Shown: positions 1 through 8,412, numbered from the stretch's first letter. The stretch is DNA of 64,000 nt from Pseudoruegeria sp039972875 (GCA_039972875.1 JBDWMA010000010.1:259261-323260); one strand, 5' to 3'. A program made the numbers and translations. Notes: generated by a model from the letters alone, not told the origin.

Positions 1-309
1 GACCAGCTCATCATAGGACAGGGTGTTATCCCCAAGGTGGATTGTTTTATCTGTAGGCGAAAGAGCGGTTACTCGCTCCCCCAGCTGTACCGAAATATTG
101 GCTTCATCATAGTTGTTTTGCGGGCGTAAAAACAGTCGCTCACGGGCCATATCACCCAGCAAATAGGCCTTTGACAACGGCGGGCGTTGGTAGGGTAGTA
201 CGGGCTCTTCACCAATGATTGTGATATCGCCTTCATGTCCCAAGTTCCGCAGTTTAAAGGCGAGGGAGCTGGCCGCTTGGCCAGCACCTATTAAAACGAC
301 ATGCGTCAT
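1..309 (-). CDS. FAD-dependent ferredoxin reductase-type oxidoreductase, N-terminal part
   Basis: Partial gene: the ATG is at 309 and the reading frame runs open off the left edge. About 103 residues are visible. They start with an N-terminal FAD-binding Rossmann motif (VVLIGAGQAAS) followed by the QRPPLSKAYL stretch typical of putidaredoxin/rhodocoxin reductase-like flavoproteins, which pass electrons from NAD(P)H to a [2Fe-2S] ferredoxin, often serving a P450 or Rieske oxygenase. The partner oxygenase is not visible. It lies 33 bp downstream of the class III ADH stop on the same strand, so the two may be co-transcribed. Family call is good; substrate and partner are unknown. Confidence 0.85.
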   Translation of the reverse strand, partial: MTHVVLIGAGQAASSLAFKLRNLGHEGDITIIGEEPVLPYQRPPLSKAYLLGDMARERLFLRPQNNYDEANISVQLGERVTALSPTDKTIHLGDNTLSYDELV

Positions 310-342
310 CTATGCGTTGCTTTCTGTTGCCAAGAGAGTGGG

Positions 343-1455
343 TTAGTATTCCACGACGGCGCGTATTGATTTGCCTTCGTGCATCAGATCGAAACCATGG
401 TTGATCTCATCCAGCGTCAATTTGTGGGTAATCATCGGATCGATCTCGATCTTGCCATCCATGTACCAGTCAACGATTTTTGGAACATCGGTGCGGCCAG
501 AGGCGCCACCAAACGCGGTCCCCCGCCAAGACCGGCCTGTGACCAGTTGGAACGGACGAGTGGAAATTTCAGCGCCCGCAGGTGCCACGCCAATGATGAT
601 GCTTTCGCCCCAACCTTTGTGTGCACATTCCAACGCGGTGCGCATGACATCCACATTGCCTGTGGCATCAAACGTGTAATCTGCACCGCCGCCGGTCAAT
701 TCAACCAGATGGGCGACCAGATCACCCTCTACTTTGGAAGGGTTCACAAAGTCGGTCATACCAAAATGTTTGGCCATTTCGATTTTGCCATCGTTTAAAT
801 CCACACCAACGATCTGATCCGCACCGGCAAGGCGCAGACCCTGGATCACGTTTAAACCAATGCCCCCCAAACCAAAGACCACACCAGTGGACCCGATTTC
901 GACTTTGGCTGTGTTGATAACTGCACCGATGCCCGTCGTGACACCGCAACCGATGTAGCAAATTTTGTCGAAAGGTGCATCTTTGCGCACTTTCGCCAAC
1001 GCAATTTCCGGCACCACAGTGTGGTTCGCAAAGGTCGAACAGCCCATGTAATGGTGGATCGGTGTACCATCAAGCATTGAAAAACGCGTGGACCCATCAG
1101 GCAAAAGACCAGCCCCCTGAGTGCTGCGGATTGACTGACAGAGGTTGGTTTTCGGATTAAGGCAATAATCGCATTCACGGCATTCAGGTGTATACAGCGG
1201 GATCACGTGATCGCCGACTTCTAGGCTGGTGACGCCTTCGCCGATTTCGATGACAACGCCAGCACCTTCGTGACCCAAAATAGCAGGAAAGATCCCTTCG
1301 GGGTCATCTCCGGACCGGGTGAATTCATCGGTGTGACACAGGCCGGTGGCCTTAATTTCGACCAGGACCTCACCCGCACGCGGGCCTTCCAAATTCACCT
1401 CCATAACCTCGAGCGGTTTTCCTGCTTCAACAGCAACGGCAGCGCGCGTTCTCAT
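343..1455 (-). CDS. frmA: S-(hydroxymethyl)glutathione dehydrogenase / class III alcohol dehydrogenase
   Basis: 370 residues, the full length expected for zinc-dependent class III ADH. The enzyme oxidises S-hydroxymethylglutathione (formaldehyde plus glutathione) to S-formylglutathione with NAD and can also reduce S-nitrosoglutathione. Catalytic-zinc ligands are visible in GLCHTDEFT and GHEGAGVV, the four-cysteine structural zinc site in CRECDYCLNPKTNLC, and the nucleotide fold in GLGGIGLNVIQG. The C-terminal block with GWGESIIIGVAPAG and GRSWRGTAFGG is characteristic of class III rather than classes I/II. No S-formylglutathione hydrolase gene adjoins it. A perfect inverted repeat about 100 bp upstream (1561-1579) may be its operator. 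Confidence 0.95.
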   Translation of the reverse strand: MRTRAAVAVEAGKPLEVMEVNLEGPRAGEVLVEIKATGLCHTDEFTRSGDDPEGIFPAILGHEGAGVVIEIGEGVTSLEVGDHVIPLYTPECRECDYCLNPKTNLCQSIRSTQGAGLLPDGSTRFSMLDGTPIHHYMGCSTFANHTVVPEIALAKVRKDAPFDKICYIGCGVTTGIGAVINTAKVEIGSTGVVFGLGGIGLNVIQGLRLAGADQIVGVDLNDGKIEMAKHFGMTDFVNPSKVEGDLVAHLVELTGGGADYTFDATGNVDVMRTALECAHKGWGESIIIGVAPAGAEISTRPFQLVTGRSWRGTAFGGASGRTDVPKIVDWYMDGKIEIDPMITHKLTLDEINHGFDLMHEGKSIRAVVEY

Positions 1456-1560
1456 GGGTTAGATCCTTTTATGAGCATTCATTTCAAAATCAGGAATAAG
1501 ATACCCTGTGTCGCAGCGTCAACGGTCAACGGCATGGGATGCGCAATTTGTCTATATTTT

Positions 1561-1579
1561 TACACCTGGTTCAGGTGTA
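1561..1579. promoter_or_regulatory. Perfect 8-3-8 inverted repeat upstream of the class III ADH
   Basis: TACACCTG-GTT-CAGGTGTA, every arm base pairs. On the minus strand, reading towards the ADH start at 1455, it lies between a TTGGTA box (1583-1578) and an AT-rich AATATA/TATAGA stretch (1558-1551). This is a long spacer of about 19-21 bp with a palindrome inside, the geometry used by MerR-family activators. MerR-type regulators of adhC are known in other bacteria, but no MerR gene is in this window, so the assignment is tentative. Confidence 0.4.
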
Positions 1580-1716
1580 CCAACACACTTGGTTACCTGA
1601 GATCTTTTTTGGGGCTTAAGGGTCTTCATTTAAAATAGGTTTTTGGCAAATCTCTTTAAACCATTCAAAATATTGGCGCACGCCCCCTCCGTGCCAAGGG
1701 TCAACGCCTAAGATCC

Positions 1717-2529
1717 TTAAGCCAACGCTTCACCGGGGGATGGCGGGCTATCGTATGCCCCCCAAATCGACTGATCGAAATTGACCATTGATCCCGTCAT
1801 TAATCCGGATTCTGGCCCGGCCAGAAATGCAACAGCGCGGGCGACTTCGGCAGGGTCAATAAGACGCCCAAAAGGCTGAGCTGCAGCCGCGTCCACTTGC
1901 CAATTCTCGTCTGCATTGTGGTAGGATTTTTGCATTGCGTCCTCCCCGTCTGAAGCCATCCAACCGATGTTCAACCCATTTACCCTAATCCTGTCCCGCA
2001 TCAGGCCATAGGCGGTGTTTTTGGTTAATGTCGCCAAGCCGCCCTTTGAGGTGCAATAGGCCGATACAAACGGCTGCCCCCCCAGCGACGACATCGAAGC
2101 AATATTGATGATTGCGCCTTCTGTTTTGGTTTTGCGCATTAACTTAGCGGCGTCTTGCATCAGAAAAAACGGGGCGCGGAGGTTGACGGCCATCATTCGG
2201 TCAAACAACTCGGGGGAGGTATCCAAAATGGAGCCGCGATCCGTGATGGCAGCGGCGTTGACCAAAATGTCGAGGGTACCAAATATGTCTTTGGCCGTGG
2301 CGATGATTTTGCGACACGCCACGACATCAGCTAAGTCGGCTTGTACGAAATGGACGGGGCAACCCGTGTCCACCTTAATCTGCGCCGCAATGGTTTCACC
2401 ATTTTCAAGCGTACGTCCACACGTGATGATCCCAGCAGCACCACGTTCTGCGAACAGGCGTGCCACAGCGGCACCCAATCCCTGCGTCCCCCCGGTCACC
2501 ACAACGTATTTTCCCAAAAATTCTGACAT
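1717..2529 (-). CDS. SDR-family NAD(P)-dependent oxidoreductase
   Basis: 270 residues from the ATG at 2529, which has AGAGGG eight bases upstream. An upstream in-frame start at 2568 adds 13 residues without a better ribosome site. Classical short-chain dehydrogenase: cofactor motif VVTGGTQGLGAAVA near the N-terminus, NAA in DILVNAAAITD, and the active-site Ser with YxxxK in NIASMSSLGGQPFVSAYCTSKGG. The C-terminal segment DPAEVARAVAFLAGPES is typical of sugar or hydroxy-acid SDRs. It is divergent from the HTH-SBP regulator gene, and the short intergenic region holds an operator-like palindrome, so it probably belongs to the same regulon as the two dioxygenases. Substrate is unknown. Confidence 0.88.
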   Translation of the reverse strand: MSEFLGKYVVVTGGTQGLGAAVARLFAERGAAGIITCGRTLENGETIAAQIKVDTGCPVHFVQADLADVVACRKIIATAKDIFGTLDILVNAAAITDRGSILDTSPELFDRMMAVNLRAPFFLMQDAAKLMRKTKTEGAIINIASMSSLGGQPFVSAYCTSKGGLATLTKNTAYGLMRDRIRVNGLNIGWMASDGEDAMQKSYHNADENWQVDAAAAQPFGRLIDPAEVARAVAFLAGPESGLMTGSMVNFDQSIWGAYDSPPSPGEALA

Positions 2530-2619
2530 GTGCCCTCTCTGAAATTTATGTACGCGTCGAAAAACCAACGATGCACACCATAAATAGCCATATCACCGTG
2601 GACTTGGGTCAGTGAAAAT

Positions 2620-2632
2620 GTTCACAATGAAC
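2620..2632. promoter_or_regulatory. Operator-like inverted repeat GTTCA-N3-TGAAC (copy 1)
   Basis: GTTCA-CAA-TGAAC lies between the divergent SDR and HTH-SBP regulator genes. Identical arms with the same 3-nt spacing recur at 4364-4376 between the regulator and the first dioxygenase gene. Its position argues that translation of the regulator starts downstream, at 2669. A second overlapping repeat, GTGAA-AATG-TTCAC, occupies 2612-2625. Confidence 0.5.
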
Positions 2633-2668
2633 TATTTGGAATGGAATACACGTGCAAAGGTCGCTTGG

Positions 2669-4345
2669 ATGACAAAACAGGAATTGCTAGACACGATTGC
2701 GCTGTTAGACCGGTTGCGTGACCTAAAGAATTTGTGGGTCCAAGCGCCGACCGATGATCCGGTGATGGAAATGTCTTTGTTCCTGATGAAACGGCATTTG
2801 ACCGGACGGATGACCACCCCCACCAGCCTCGCCCAATCGGCGAATGTCCCCTATACAACAGCCACCCGGCGGGTTCGTGAAATGCAGGAGCAAGGCCTGC
2901 TGGATCTCCGAGCCCGCACAAAAACGGGCCGGTCGTTCTCTGTCCATCCCAGTCCCAAACTAATTACCAAAATGACGTCTTATTTGACCTCAACACGGGC
3001 AGCTGTTGTGGCCAGTTCTGCGGCGAAATCCGCGCCCAAACACAACCCGCGCAAACAGCGTGAAAGTTTTTTCATCGATGCGCCGTCCATTGCGCGGGGG
3101 CGGTTGGGATTTGGTGGAGGTTTGGATATTTTGGTTCTTGACGATCCAGCCTATTCCATCGGCAAACCGCTCCGTCGAGAGCTGAGTTATCTCATGGGGG
3201 GGCAAGTTCGGTTTTCTGAAACGTCGATAGACCGTTTGCGCGATGAAGTGCTCGAAAATGCACAACGACCTCATTCAAAATATGACGTGGTGGCCGTTGA
3301 TCTGCCGATGATTGCTGAATTTGCACTGAGAGGTGTATTGGCCCCATTGGATGATGTCGCCGCCGATAGCAACGTCAACAGTGGTGATTTTGTTTCGGCG
3401 GCTTGGCGCAGTGCTATTGTGAACGAACAGCAATATGCCATTCCGATCCTGATCAATCCGCAGCTGTTGTTCTACCGGCGCGATTTATTTGCGGGCCTTG
3501 GGGCGCATCCGCCGGCCACTACGCTAGCACTCCTGGACACTGCAAAGGCTTTGCATAACCCGTCGGCAGGGCAATATGGGGTGTCATGGACGGGGGCACA
3601 AGGTGCGCCGGTGGGGCAGGCGTTTGTTCAGTTTCTTGCTGATTTTGGACAACCCGTGTTTGAACTTCAACGCGCGGTTGGTGGATATAAAACCAGCCGG
3701 TTTGATCATCAATTAATTCGGCCACTGATCGATACGGATCGGGGGCATGCTACCGCACAGTTCATGCGGGATCTGCTCGACGTTTCCGCGCCAGATACCC
3801 TTGCCTTTGGATGGGATGGTCAGGTGGATTTGCTACGCGAAGGGCGCGTGGGCATGGCTTATGAATGGGCCAGCCGTGCTGCGCAACTCAGCGGTTTTAA
3901 CGCCGCTGGTGATCTGGGGTATTTGCCGCATCCGTTGGGGCCTTTTGACGGAGATGATCGAGTGCGGTCTAACGTGGCCCCAATCGGCGGGTTTGCTTTT
4001 GGCATTCCCACCAATATAGCGCCGGATCGTTTGAAAACGGCTTGGAATGCTATCGAATGGATGTCCTCACCCGAGGTGGTTAAATTGTTGGCGCAACACG
4101 GGGGCTATGTCACCCCACGTATCAGCGTGGCAGCCGACCCAGATGTACGGCAACTTTCCCCGATGATTGATGCGGTGGACCGGATGGCGCGCCGGGGACA
4201 GATCCGTTTGTGGCCGCGTCCGCCTGTGGCCAGTTATTCGACTGTCGTTTCGATCCTCGGTGAAGAAATTCATCAGATGTTGCGCGGGGACCAAACCATT
4301 TCACAAGCGCTGAAACGCTCACAAGAGCGGGCAGAAGCCATCTGA
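2669..4345 (+). CDS. Cytoplasmic one-component regulator: winged-helix domain fused to an ABC solute-binding-protein domain
   Basis: 558 residues from ATG 2669, preceded by AAAGG. In-frame starts at 2612, 2618 and 2627 would overlap the palindrome at 2620-2632. Residues about 30-95 form a MarR-like winged helix (LAQSANVPYTTATRRVREM recognition region, then a basic wing). After a basic linker, residues about 150-540 resemble type 1 extracellular solute-binding proteins for sugars (YDVVAVDLPMIAEFA, YAIPILINPQLLFYRRDLF, then a C-terminal EWMSSPEVVKLLAQHGGYVTPR segment). There is no signal peptide, so the binding domain probably acts in the cytosol as a ligand sensor. The best-known analogue is SgrR, which fuses a DNA-binding domain to a different (family 5) SBP domain. 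Neighbours suggest it controls the SDR and the two dioxygenases. Confidence 0.8.
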   Translation: MTKQELLDTIALLDRLRDLKNLWVQAPTDDPVMEMSLFLMKRHLTGRMTTPTSLAQSANVPYTTATRRVREMQEQGLLDLRARTKTGRSFSVHPSPKLITKMTSYLTSTRAAVVASSAAKSAPKHNPRKQRESFFIDAPSIARGRLGFGGGLDILVLDDPAYSIGKPLRRELSYLMGGQVRFSETSIDRLRDEVLENAQRPHSKYDVVAVDLPMIAEFALRGVLAPLDDVAADSNVNSGDFVSAAWRSAIVNEQQYAIPILINPQLLFYRRDLFAGLGAHPPATTLALLDTAKALHNPSAGQYGVSWTGAQGAPVGQAFVQFLADFGQPVFELQRAVGGYKTSRFDHQLIRPLIDTDRGHATAQFMRDLLDVSAPDTLAFGWDGQVDLLREGRVGMAYEWASRAAQLSGFNAAGDLGYLPHPLGPFDGDDRVRSNVAPIGGFAFGIPTNIAPDRLKTAWNAIEWMSSPEVVKLLAQHGGYVTPRISVAADPDVRQLSPMIDAVDRMARRGQIRLWPRPPVASYSTVVSILGEEIHQMLRGDQTISQALKRSQERAEAI

Positions 4346-4356
4346 CTAGAAAGAGA

Positions 4357-4383
4357 AGAATAAGTTCATTATGAACTTATTCT
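4357..4383. promoter_or_regulatory. 27-nt perfect palindrome (13-1-13) containing operator copy 2
   Basis: The arms run 4357-4369 and 4371-4383 around a single T at 4370, all 13 pairs matching. The core, GTTCA-TTA-TGAAC at 4364-4376, repeats the motif at 2620-2632. It starts 12 bp after the regulator stop and about 100 bp before the first dioxygenase. No T-run follows, so an operator fits better than an intrinsic terminator, though the transcript could also fold here. Confidence 0.55.
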
Positions 4384-4481
4384 GACTTGAGAGGTGACGC
4401 CATTCGCAGTGGAATTGGGGCAACCGATGGGGTGTTGTTTTGAATGCTCCAACCAAAGATTGCCAACGAAAAGGTTACCCC

Positions 4482-5669
4482 ATGAAAGACCTATTGAAAA
4501 ACGCCGGGTGGAATGCAGATGTGCCGCCCAATGGCTACATCAACCGCCCGAAAACCATAGTAAACAATGACAACCCCGACGGTCTTTCGACTGAAATGGG
4601 GGACATCGAAATCGAAACCACTCCGGAGCATTTGAACCTGGTTTCCGGCGATCCGACCTGCGCAGATTGGACCCGGTCTTATGACGACCCCGGCGTTGTC
4701 GGTTTGCGGGAACATTTGCGCAAAAACAACGGGATAAAGGGGCTGGAATTGGTTGCTCCAACCGACGTTAAACGCGCCGCAGAACTGTTTCATCGCGACG
4801 GGTTTGTGGCGGTTCGGGATGTATTAGCACCAGACGTGTTGGCACGGATTCAGACGGCGGCCAATACTGCGGTGGCGCAGCTGATGGAGGATGATCGGGA
4901 TTGTTCTGCCGGTGGCGGGGCAGGGGGTTTGCCCCATCGTTATTCCTTTGGTGGGGGATCTGCGTCGCGACACATGTTGCATATGGACGAATGGTGCGAA
5001 TTGATTGATTTGCCGACAACCACCCCGATCCTGACAGAGATTTTCGGATCAGCCGATTATGTGGTCGGCGGTGCTGGTGGTGATATCGCCATGCCGGGGG
5101 CCATCGAATATCAGGGGTTACATTCCGACAATATGTGGTCCGAAGTTCCCGACCCCTATGGCAATGTTACGATGCGTGATCTGCCGGTTCCCGTGTTAAC
5201 GATCAATTTCCCGATGATAGATTTGACCTTTGAAAACGGCCCAATCCGGCAAATTCCCGGTACACAACGATCCCGTGCACCAATCCCTAATATGGCTGAT
5301 GAACCGGACTGGATGAAGCTATCGACGGTATGCCCCGCCCCGGCGGGCACGGCGGTGTTTCGCGACATTCGTGCGTGGCACGGTGGGACACCAAACCTGT
5401 CAAAAGATGTCCGTGCGATGCCAAATGTTGAATATTACGCCCCATGGTTTCGCAGCGAAGGCATCATGCGATCCATGCCCTATGCCCAGTGGGAAAAACT
5501 CTCTGCCCATGGGCAACGGATTTCCCGGATGGTGGTTTGCGACAAAGACGAAGAGGTCGTCGGGGCAGGCTTTATGGATCCACGGCGCAAAAAGCGCGAG
5601 GCGTTCAAGCAAAAGCAGTTAGACGCCATGGGAGAGAAAGCCGCACGGGAATACCTCGCGCGACTTTAA
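4482..5669 (+). CDS. Phytanoyl-CoA dioxygenase (PhyH) family protein, first copy
   Basis: 395 residues from ATG 4482, which has AAAAGG upstream. A TTG at 4440 would add 14 residues. Non-haem Fe(II)/2-oxoglutarate oxygenase of the PhyH family. The facial triad is visible as His214 and Asp216 (QGLHSDNMW) and His300 (RAWHGGTPN), with Arg311 as the likely 2-oxoglutarate carboxylate anchor. Residues 95-130 (AAELFHRDGFVAVRDVLAP) are the usual PhyH opening, so about 90 N-terminal residues are extra. PhyH enzymes act on very different substrates (acyl-CoA, ectoine, phosphonates, secondary metabolites), so the substrate cannot be read from sequence. It follows the regulator and the 27-nt palindrome and precedes a second PhyH gene. 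Confidence 0.85.
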   Translation: MKDLLKNAGWNADVPPNGYINRPKTIVNNDNPDGLSTEMGDIEIETTPEHLNLVSGDPTCADWTRSYDDPGVVGLREHLRKNNGIKGLELVAPTDVKRAAELFHRDGFVAVRDVLAPDVLARIQTAANTAVAQLMEDDRDCSAGGGAGGLPHRYSFGGGSASRHMLHMDEWCELIDLPTTTPILTEIFGSADYVVGGAGGDIAMPGAIEYQGLHSDNMWSEVPDPYGNVTMRDLPVPVLTINFPMIDLTFENGPIRQIPGTQRSRAPIPNMADEPDWMKLSTVCPAPAGTAVFRDIRAWHGGTPNLSKDVRAMPNVEYYAPWFRSEGIMRSMPYAQWEKLSAHGQRISRMVVCDKDEEVVGAGFMDPRRKKREAFKQKQLDAMGEKAAREYLARL

Positions 5670-5755
5670 TGCAAAATCAGCAAATTTAGAGACCTAAAGT
5701 GCCTGTTACCATCCAAAGTGGAACAGGCCTAATATCCAAAACAGAGACCCTAAAA

Positions 5756-6943
5756 ATGAGCCACAACCCAGATCAGATAACGCCCGTTTGGATAAGCTCC
5801 GACACTTGTACTATGGAAGATTTCCGCGCCCACGTTGAAAAGACCACAGACCCTAGTTCGGTGCCACTGGCCGTAGAGGTCGTTAAAAATATCCCGATCT
5901 ATGATGGGGCGGCGGTCCGCAAAGCTGCCTCACATGAGGATAAAGCCAAAGCTTTTATGGCGGAATGGAATGAGGTTCTCGCAACTGGCCCCGGCATCGT
6001 TGTGATCAAGGAAACCTATGAAGATCTAGACCTGATCGACAACGTCACCAAGGTTCTTGACGCAATCATCGAAGAGGAACGCCAGAGCGGCGCCGGGGCG
6101 GGCGATCACTTTGCGGCGGCAGGGGCCAATAGTCGGATTTGGAACGCTCATGAAAAGCTTTGCCTTGCCGCTCCCGCCTTATTTGCCCGTTACAATGCCA
6201 ACCCGGTCATTCCGATGATCAGCAAATCATGGCTTGGCCCGCTTTATCAGATCACGACTCAGGTCAACGTGGTCCGTCCGGGCGGCAAAGCACAAGCTTG
6301 TCATCGAGATTATCACATGGGGTTCCAAACCACCGAGGCTTTGGCCCACTATCCCGCCCGCATTCATGCGCTGTCAGCAATGCTGACCCTGCAAGGTGGA
6401 ATTGCCCATTGCGATATGCCAGTTGAGTCCGGCCCAACCAAACTGTTACCCTATTCTCAGACCTATCTGCCGGGATATTTCGCCGCGCAAATACCAGAAT
6501 TTCGCACCTATTTTGAAGATAACTTTGTCCAGTTACCATTGAACAAAGGCGATACCTTGTTCTTTAACCCAGCCCTATTTCATGCTGCCGGAGAGAACAA
6601 AACCAACGATATAGATCGGATCGTGAACTTGATGCAGATCGGCTCTGGGTATGGACGTTCCATCGAAATTGTGGACCGCACCCGTATGAGTGCCGCGCTA
6701 TATCCTGTCCTAAAACATATGGTTGATACGGGTTCACTTTGTGCCGAGGATGCCACCTGTATCATCGCAGCCTGCGCCGAAGGCTATCCGTTCCCGGCCA
6801 ATCTGGATTTGGATTCCCCTTTGTCAGGCATGGCCCCCGAAAGCCAACAAGAATTGATGCAACGTGCATTGGATAATGGTTGGAGTGCAGAGGTGTTCGA
6901 CAAAGCCTTGCAGGATCAACAGCACCGCAAGCGTTCACATTAA
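5756..6943 (+). CDS. Phytanoyl-CoA dioxygenase (PhyH) family protein, second, divergent copy
   Basis: 395 residues from ATG 5756. An in-frame GTG at 5699 is an alternative, and both have only AGAGA-type weak ribosome sites. Fe(II)/2-oxoglutarate oxygenase: His183 and Asp185 in ACHRDYHMGF, His276 in FFNPALFHAAGEN and Arg288 downstream complete the metal and co-substrate site. It shares the length but little obvious sequence with the preceding enzyme, so the pair looks like two steps or two partners rather than a recent duplication. It lies about 90 bp after the first PhyH gene on the same strand and ends before a bidirectional terminator. Substrate is unknown. Confidence 0.82.
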   Translation: MSHNPDQITPVWISSDTCTMEDFRAHVEKTTDPSSVPLAVEVVKNIPIYDGAAVRKAASHEDKAKAFMAEWNEVLATGPGIVVIKETYEDLDLIDNVTKVLDAIIEEERQSGAGAGDHFAAAGANSRIWNAHEKLCLAAPALFARYNANPVIPMISKSWLGPLYQITTQVNVVRPGGKAQACHRDYHMGFQTTEALAHYPARIHALSAMLTLQGGIAHCDMPVESGPTKLLPYSQTYLPGYFAAQIPEFRTYFEDNFVQLPLNKGDTLFFNPALFHAAGENKTNDIDRIVNLMQIGSGYGRSIEIVDRTRMSAALYPVLKHMVDTGSLCAEDATCIIAACAEGYPFPANLDLDSPLSGMAPESQQELMQRALDNGWSAEVFDKALQDQQHRKRSH

Positions 6944-7090
6944 TAATTCCCGCAATCCGTGGGCCATAAGATCTGCGATTATTGAGTAGGAATGCGTGTG
7001 ATTGGGACGGTAATACTCTGATCATGAGGGCACGTCCCAATCCAAAGTACATAAGACGGCACGCCATACTATTATGCGAACACTGACGAA

Positions 7091-7125
7091 AAAGGCCCCG
7101 CTAAAATGCGGGGCCTTTTCATTTT
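7091..7125. terminator. Bidirectional intrinsic terminator between convergent genes
   Basis: An 11-bp GC-rich stem (AAAGGCCCCGC, 7091-7101, with GCGGGGCCTTT, 7108-7118) around a TAAAAT loop, followed by T-rich sequence on the plus strand. On the minus strand the same hairpin is followed by a T-run, so it can end both the dioxygenase transcript and the xylF-like transcript. Confidence 0.9.
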
Positions 7126-7148
7126 CTACGATCCATTTTGTGGATAAG

Positions 7149-8180
7149 TTATTGGCAAACAGCCGGCGGATTGTCGGATACGCCTGCGCAAATACGCTCG
7201 ACCGAGGCCCAACCTACATCAACCGTTTTCTCAAGATTTGATGCGTCGATCCGGTCAACGGGCAGTAAGATTGCATCGAGCTCAGGGCCACCATCAGGCA
7301 CCTGAAATTTACCAGCACCGTCAACTTCGGAGCCTGCTTTGCCTTCGGCAAGTTGCAGGGCAACGGTTGCGGCCATTTCACCCAAACCATAGGCGTTTTT
7401 CCAAATGGTAAAGGTTTGCTGACCACGCGCAATCCGGTTCAAAGCACCCGGCGCACCATCTTGGCCAGAGATCGGAATGGTCAGGCCTTGCTCTTCAAGG
7501 GCCTTTGATACACCGCTCGCCATACCGTCGTTCATTACCATAACAGCATCCACGTTATTATCGTTTGCTGTCAGGATTTGTTCGATGGTGTCTTTGGCCG
7601 TTTCCGGGCGCCAACTGTCAACAAATTGCTCCCCGACAACTTTGATCGCACCGGAATCATAACTGGATTGCATGGAGGCCGTATATGCCCCAAACATTTG
7701 GTGGGTATTGGGATCACCGTCATCGCCTTTGATGATCGCATAATTGCCTTCCGGGGCTACTTCTAACATGCCAGCGGCCAGTTCATTTCCGACCGAACGA
7801 GCGTCAAAAGATACGTAGAATGTACCGGGGACTGGAATTAGCTGATCATAGGCCACGACCGGGACATCCTCGGCCAGTGCGCGGGTGACAACCGGGCCAA
7901 TGGAATCACCAACACCAGACATGATGATCAGAACATCTGCGCCACGCGTGACGAGATTCTCAATATCCGCAACGGATTTTTCAGCGGAAAAGTTTGCATC
8001 AGCAGAGATGTATTTTGCACCTGCAGCTTCAACAACGCTTTTGATACCTGCTTCGTCAATTTTCCAACGTTCGTCCGCAAATTTGTACCAACTCACTCCT
8101 ACGATGGTTTCGGCACTGGCTGCCCCCACACCCATTGATGCTGCAAGCGCTAACATTGCGGTAGATCTAAGAATTTTCAT
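7149..8180 (-). CDS. xylF: Sugar ABC transporter substrate-binding protein, XylF-like
   Basis: 343 residues with a signal peptide (cleavage near ASA-ET, residue about 24) and GGAGGAAATC-ATG as the start context. The mature protein follows E. coli D-xylose-binding protein closely in layout: DERWKIDEAG, ISADANFSAEKSVADIENLVTRGADVLI, VPVVAYDQLIP, YVSFDARSVG, VVGEQFVDSWRPE, TANDNNVDAVMVMNDGMASG and ISGQDGAPGALNRIARG. It should deliver a pentose-type sugar, probably xylose, to the permease encoded divergently at 8413. Splitting the binding-protein gene from permease and ATPase onto the opposite strand is unusual for this transporter class. A LacI-type operator lies in the shared promoter region. 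Confidence 0.88.
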   Translation of the reverse strand: MKILRSTAMLALAASMGVGAASAETIVGVSWYKFADERWKIDEAGIKSVVEAAGAKYISADANFSAEKSVADIENLVTRGADVLIIMSGVGDSIGPVVTRALAEDVPVVAYDQLIPVPGTFYVSFDARSVGNELAAGMLEVAPEGNYAIIKGDDGDPNTHQMFGAYTASMQSSYDSGAIKVVGEQFVDSWRPETAKDTIEQILTANDNNVDAVMVMNDGMASGVSKALEEQGLTIPISGQDGAPGALNRIARGQQTFTIWKNAYGLGEMAATVALQLAEGKAGSEVDGAGKFQVPDGGPELDAILLPVDRIDASNLEKTVDVGWASVERICAGVSDNPPAVCQ

Positions 8181-8239
8181 GATTTCCTCCCAGTTTTATA
8201 ACGACTTTAAGTCATTCTTTACAATTCGGATACTGAAGG

Positions 8240-8269
8240 TTGACATATATTGAAACCGGTTGCAATAAT
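8240..8269 (+). promoter_or_regulatory. Sigma-70-like promoter with LacI-type operator in the spacer
   Basis: TTGACA (8240-8245), an 18-bp spacer and AATAAT (8264-8269) face the permease gene at 8413. The spacer contains TTGAAACC-GGTTGCAA (8250-8265), a near-perfect palindrome (7 of 8 pairs) centred on CG, the form bound by LacI-family repressors. A very similar 16-mer lies at 20564-20579 near the LacI gene. The gap between the divergent xylF-like and permease genes is 232 bp and otherwise shows no gene. Confidence 0.6.
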
Positions 8270-8412
8270 TTCATTAACGTAACGGAAAGTAATTATGCAC
8301 TCTTGGAAATTGGTTGCCATACCAAGGATCCGAGGCAGAGTGTATTGGGATGTGAGACCTTGTTTTAACAACAAGTTTTCCGACAAAATTCGAATGACAA
8401 GGAGGAACGCGC

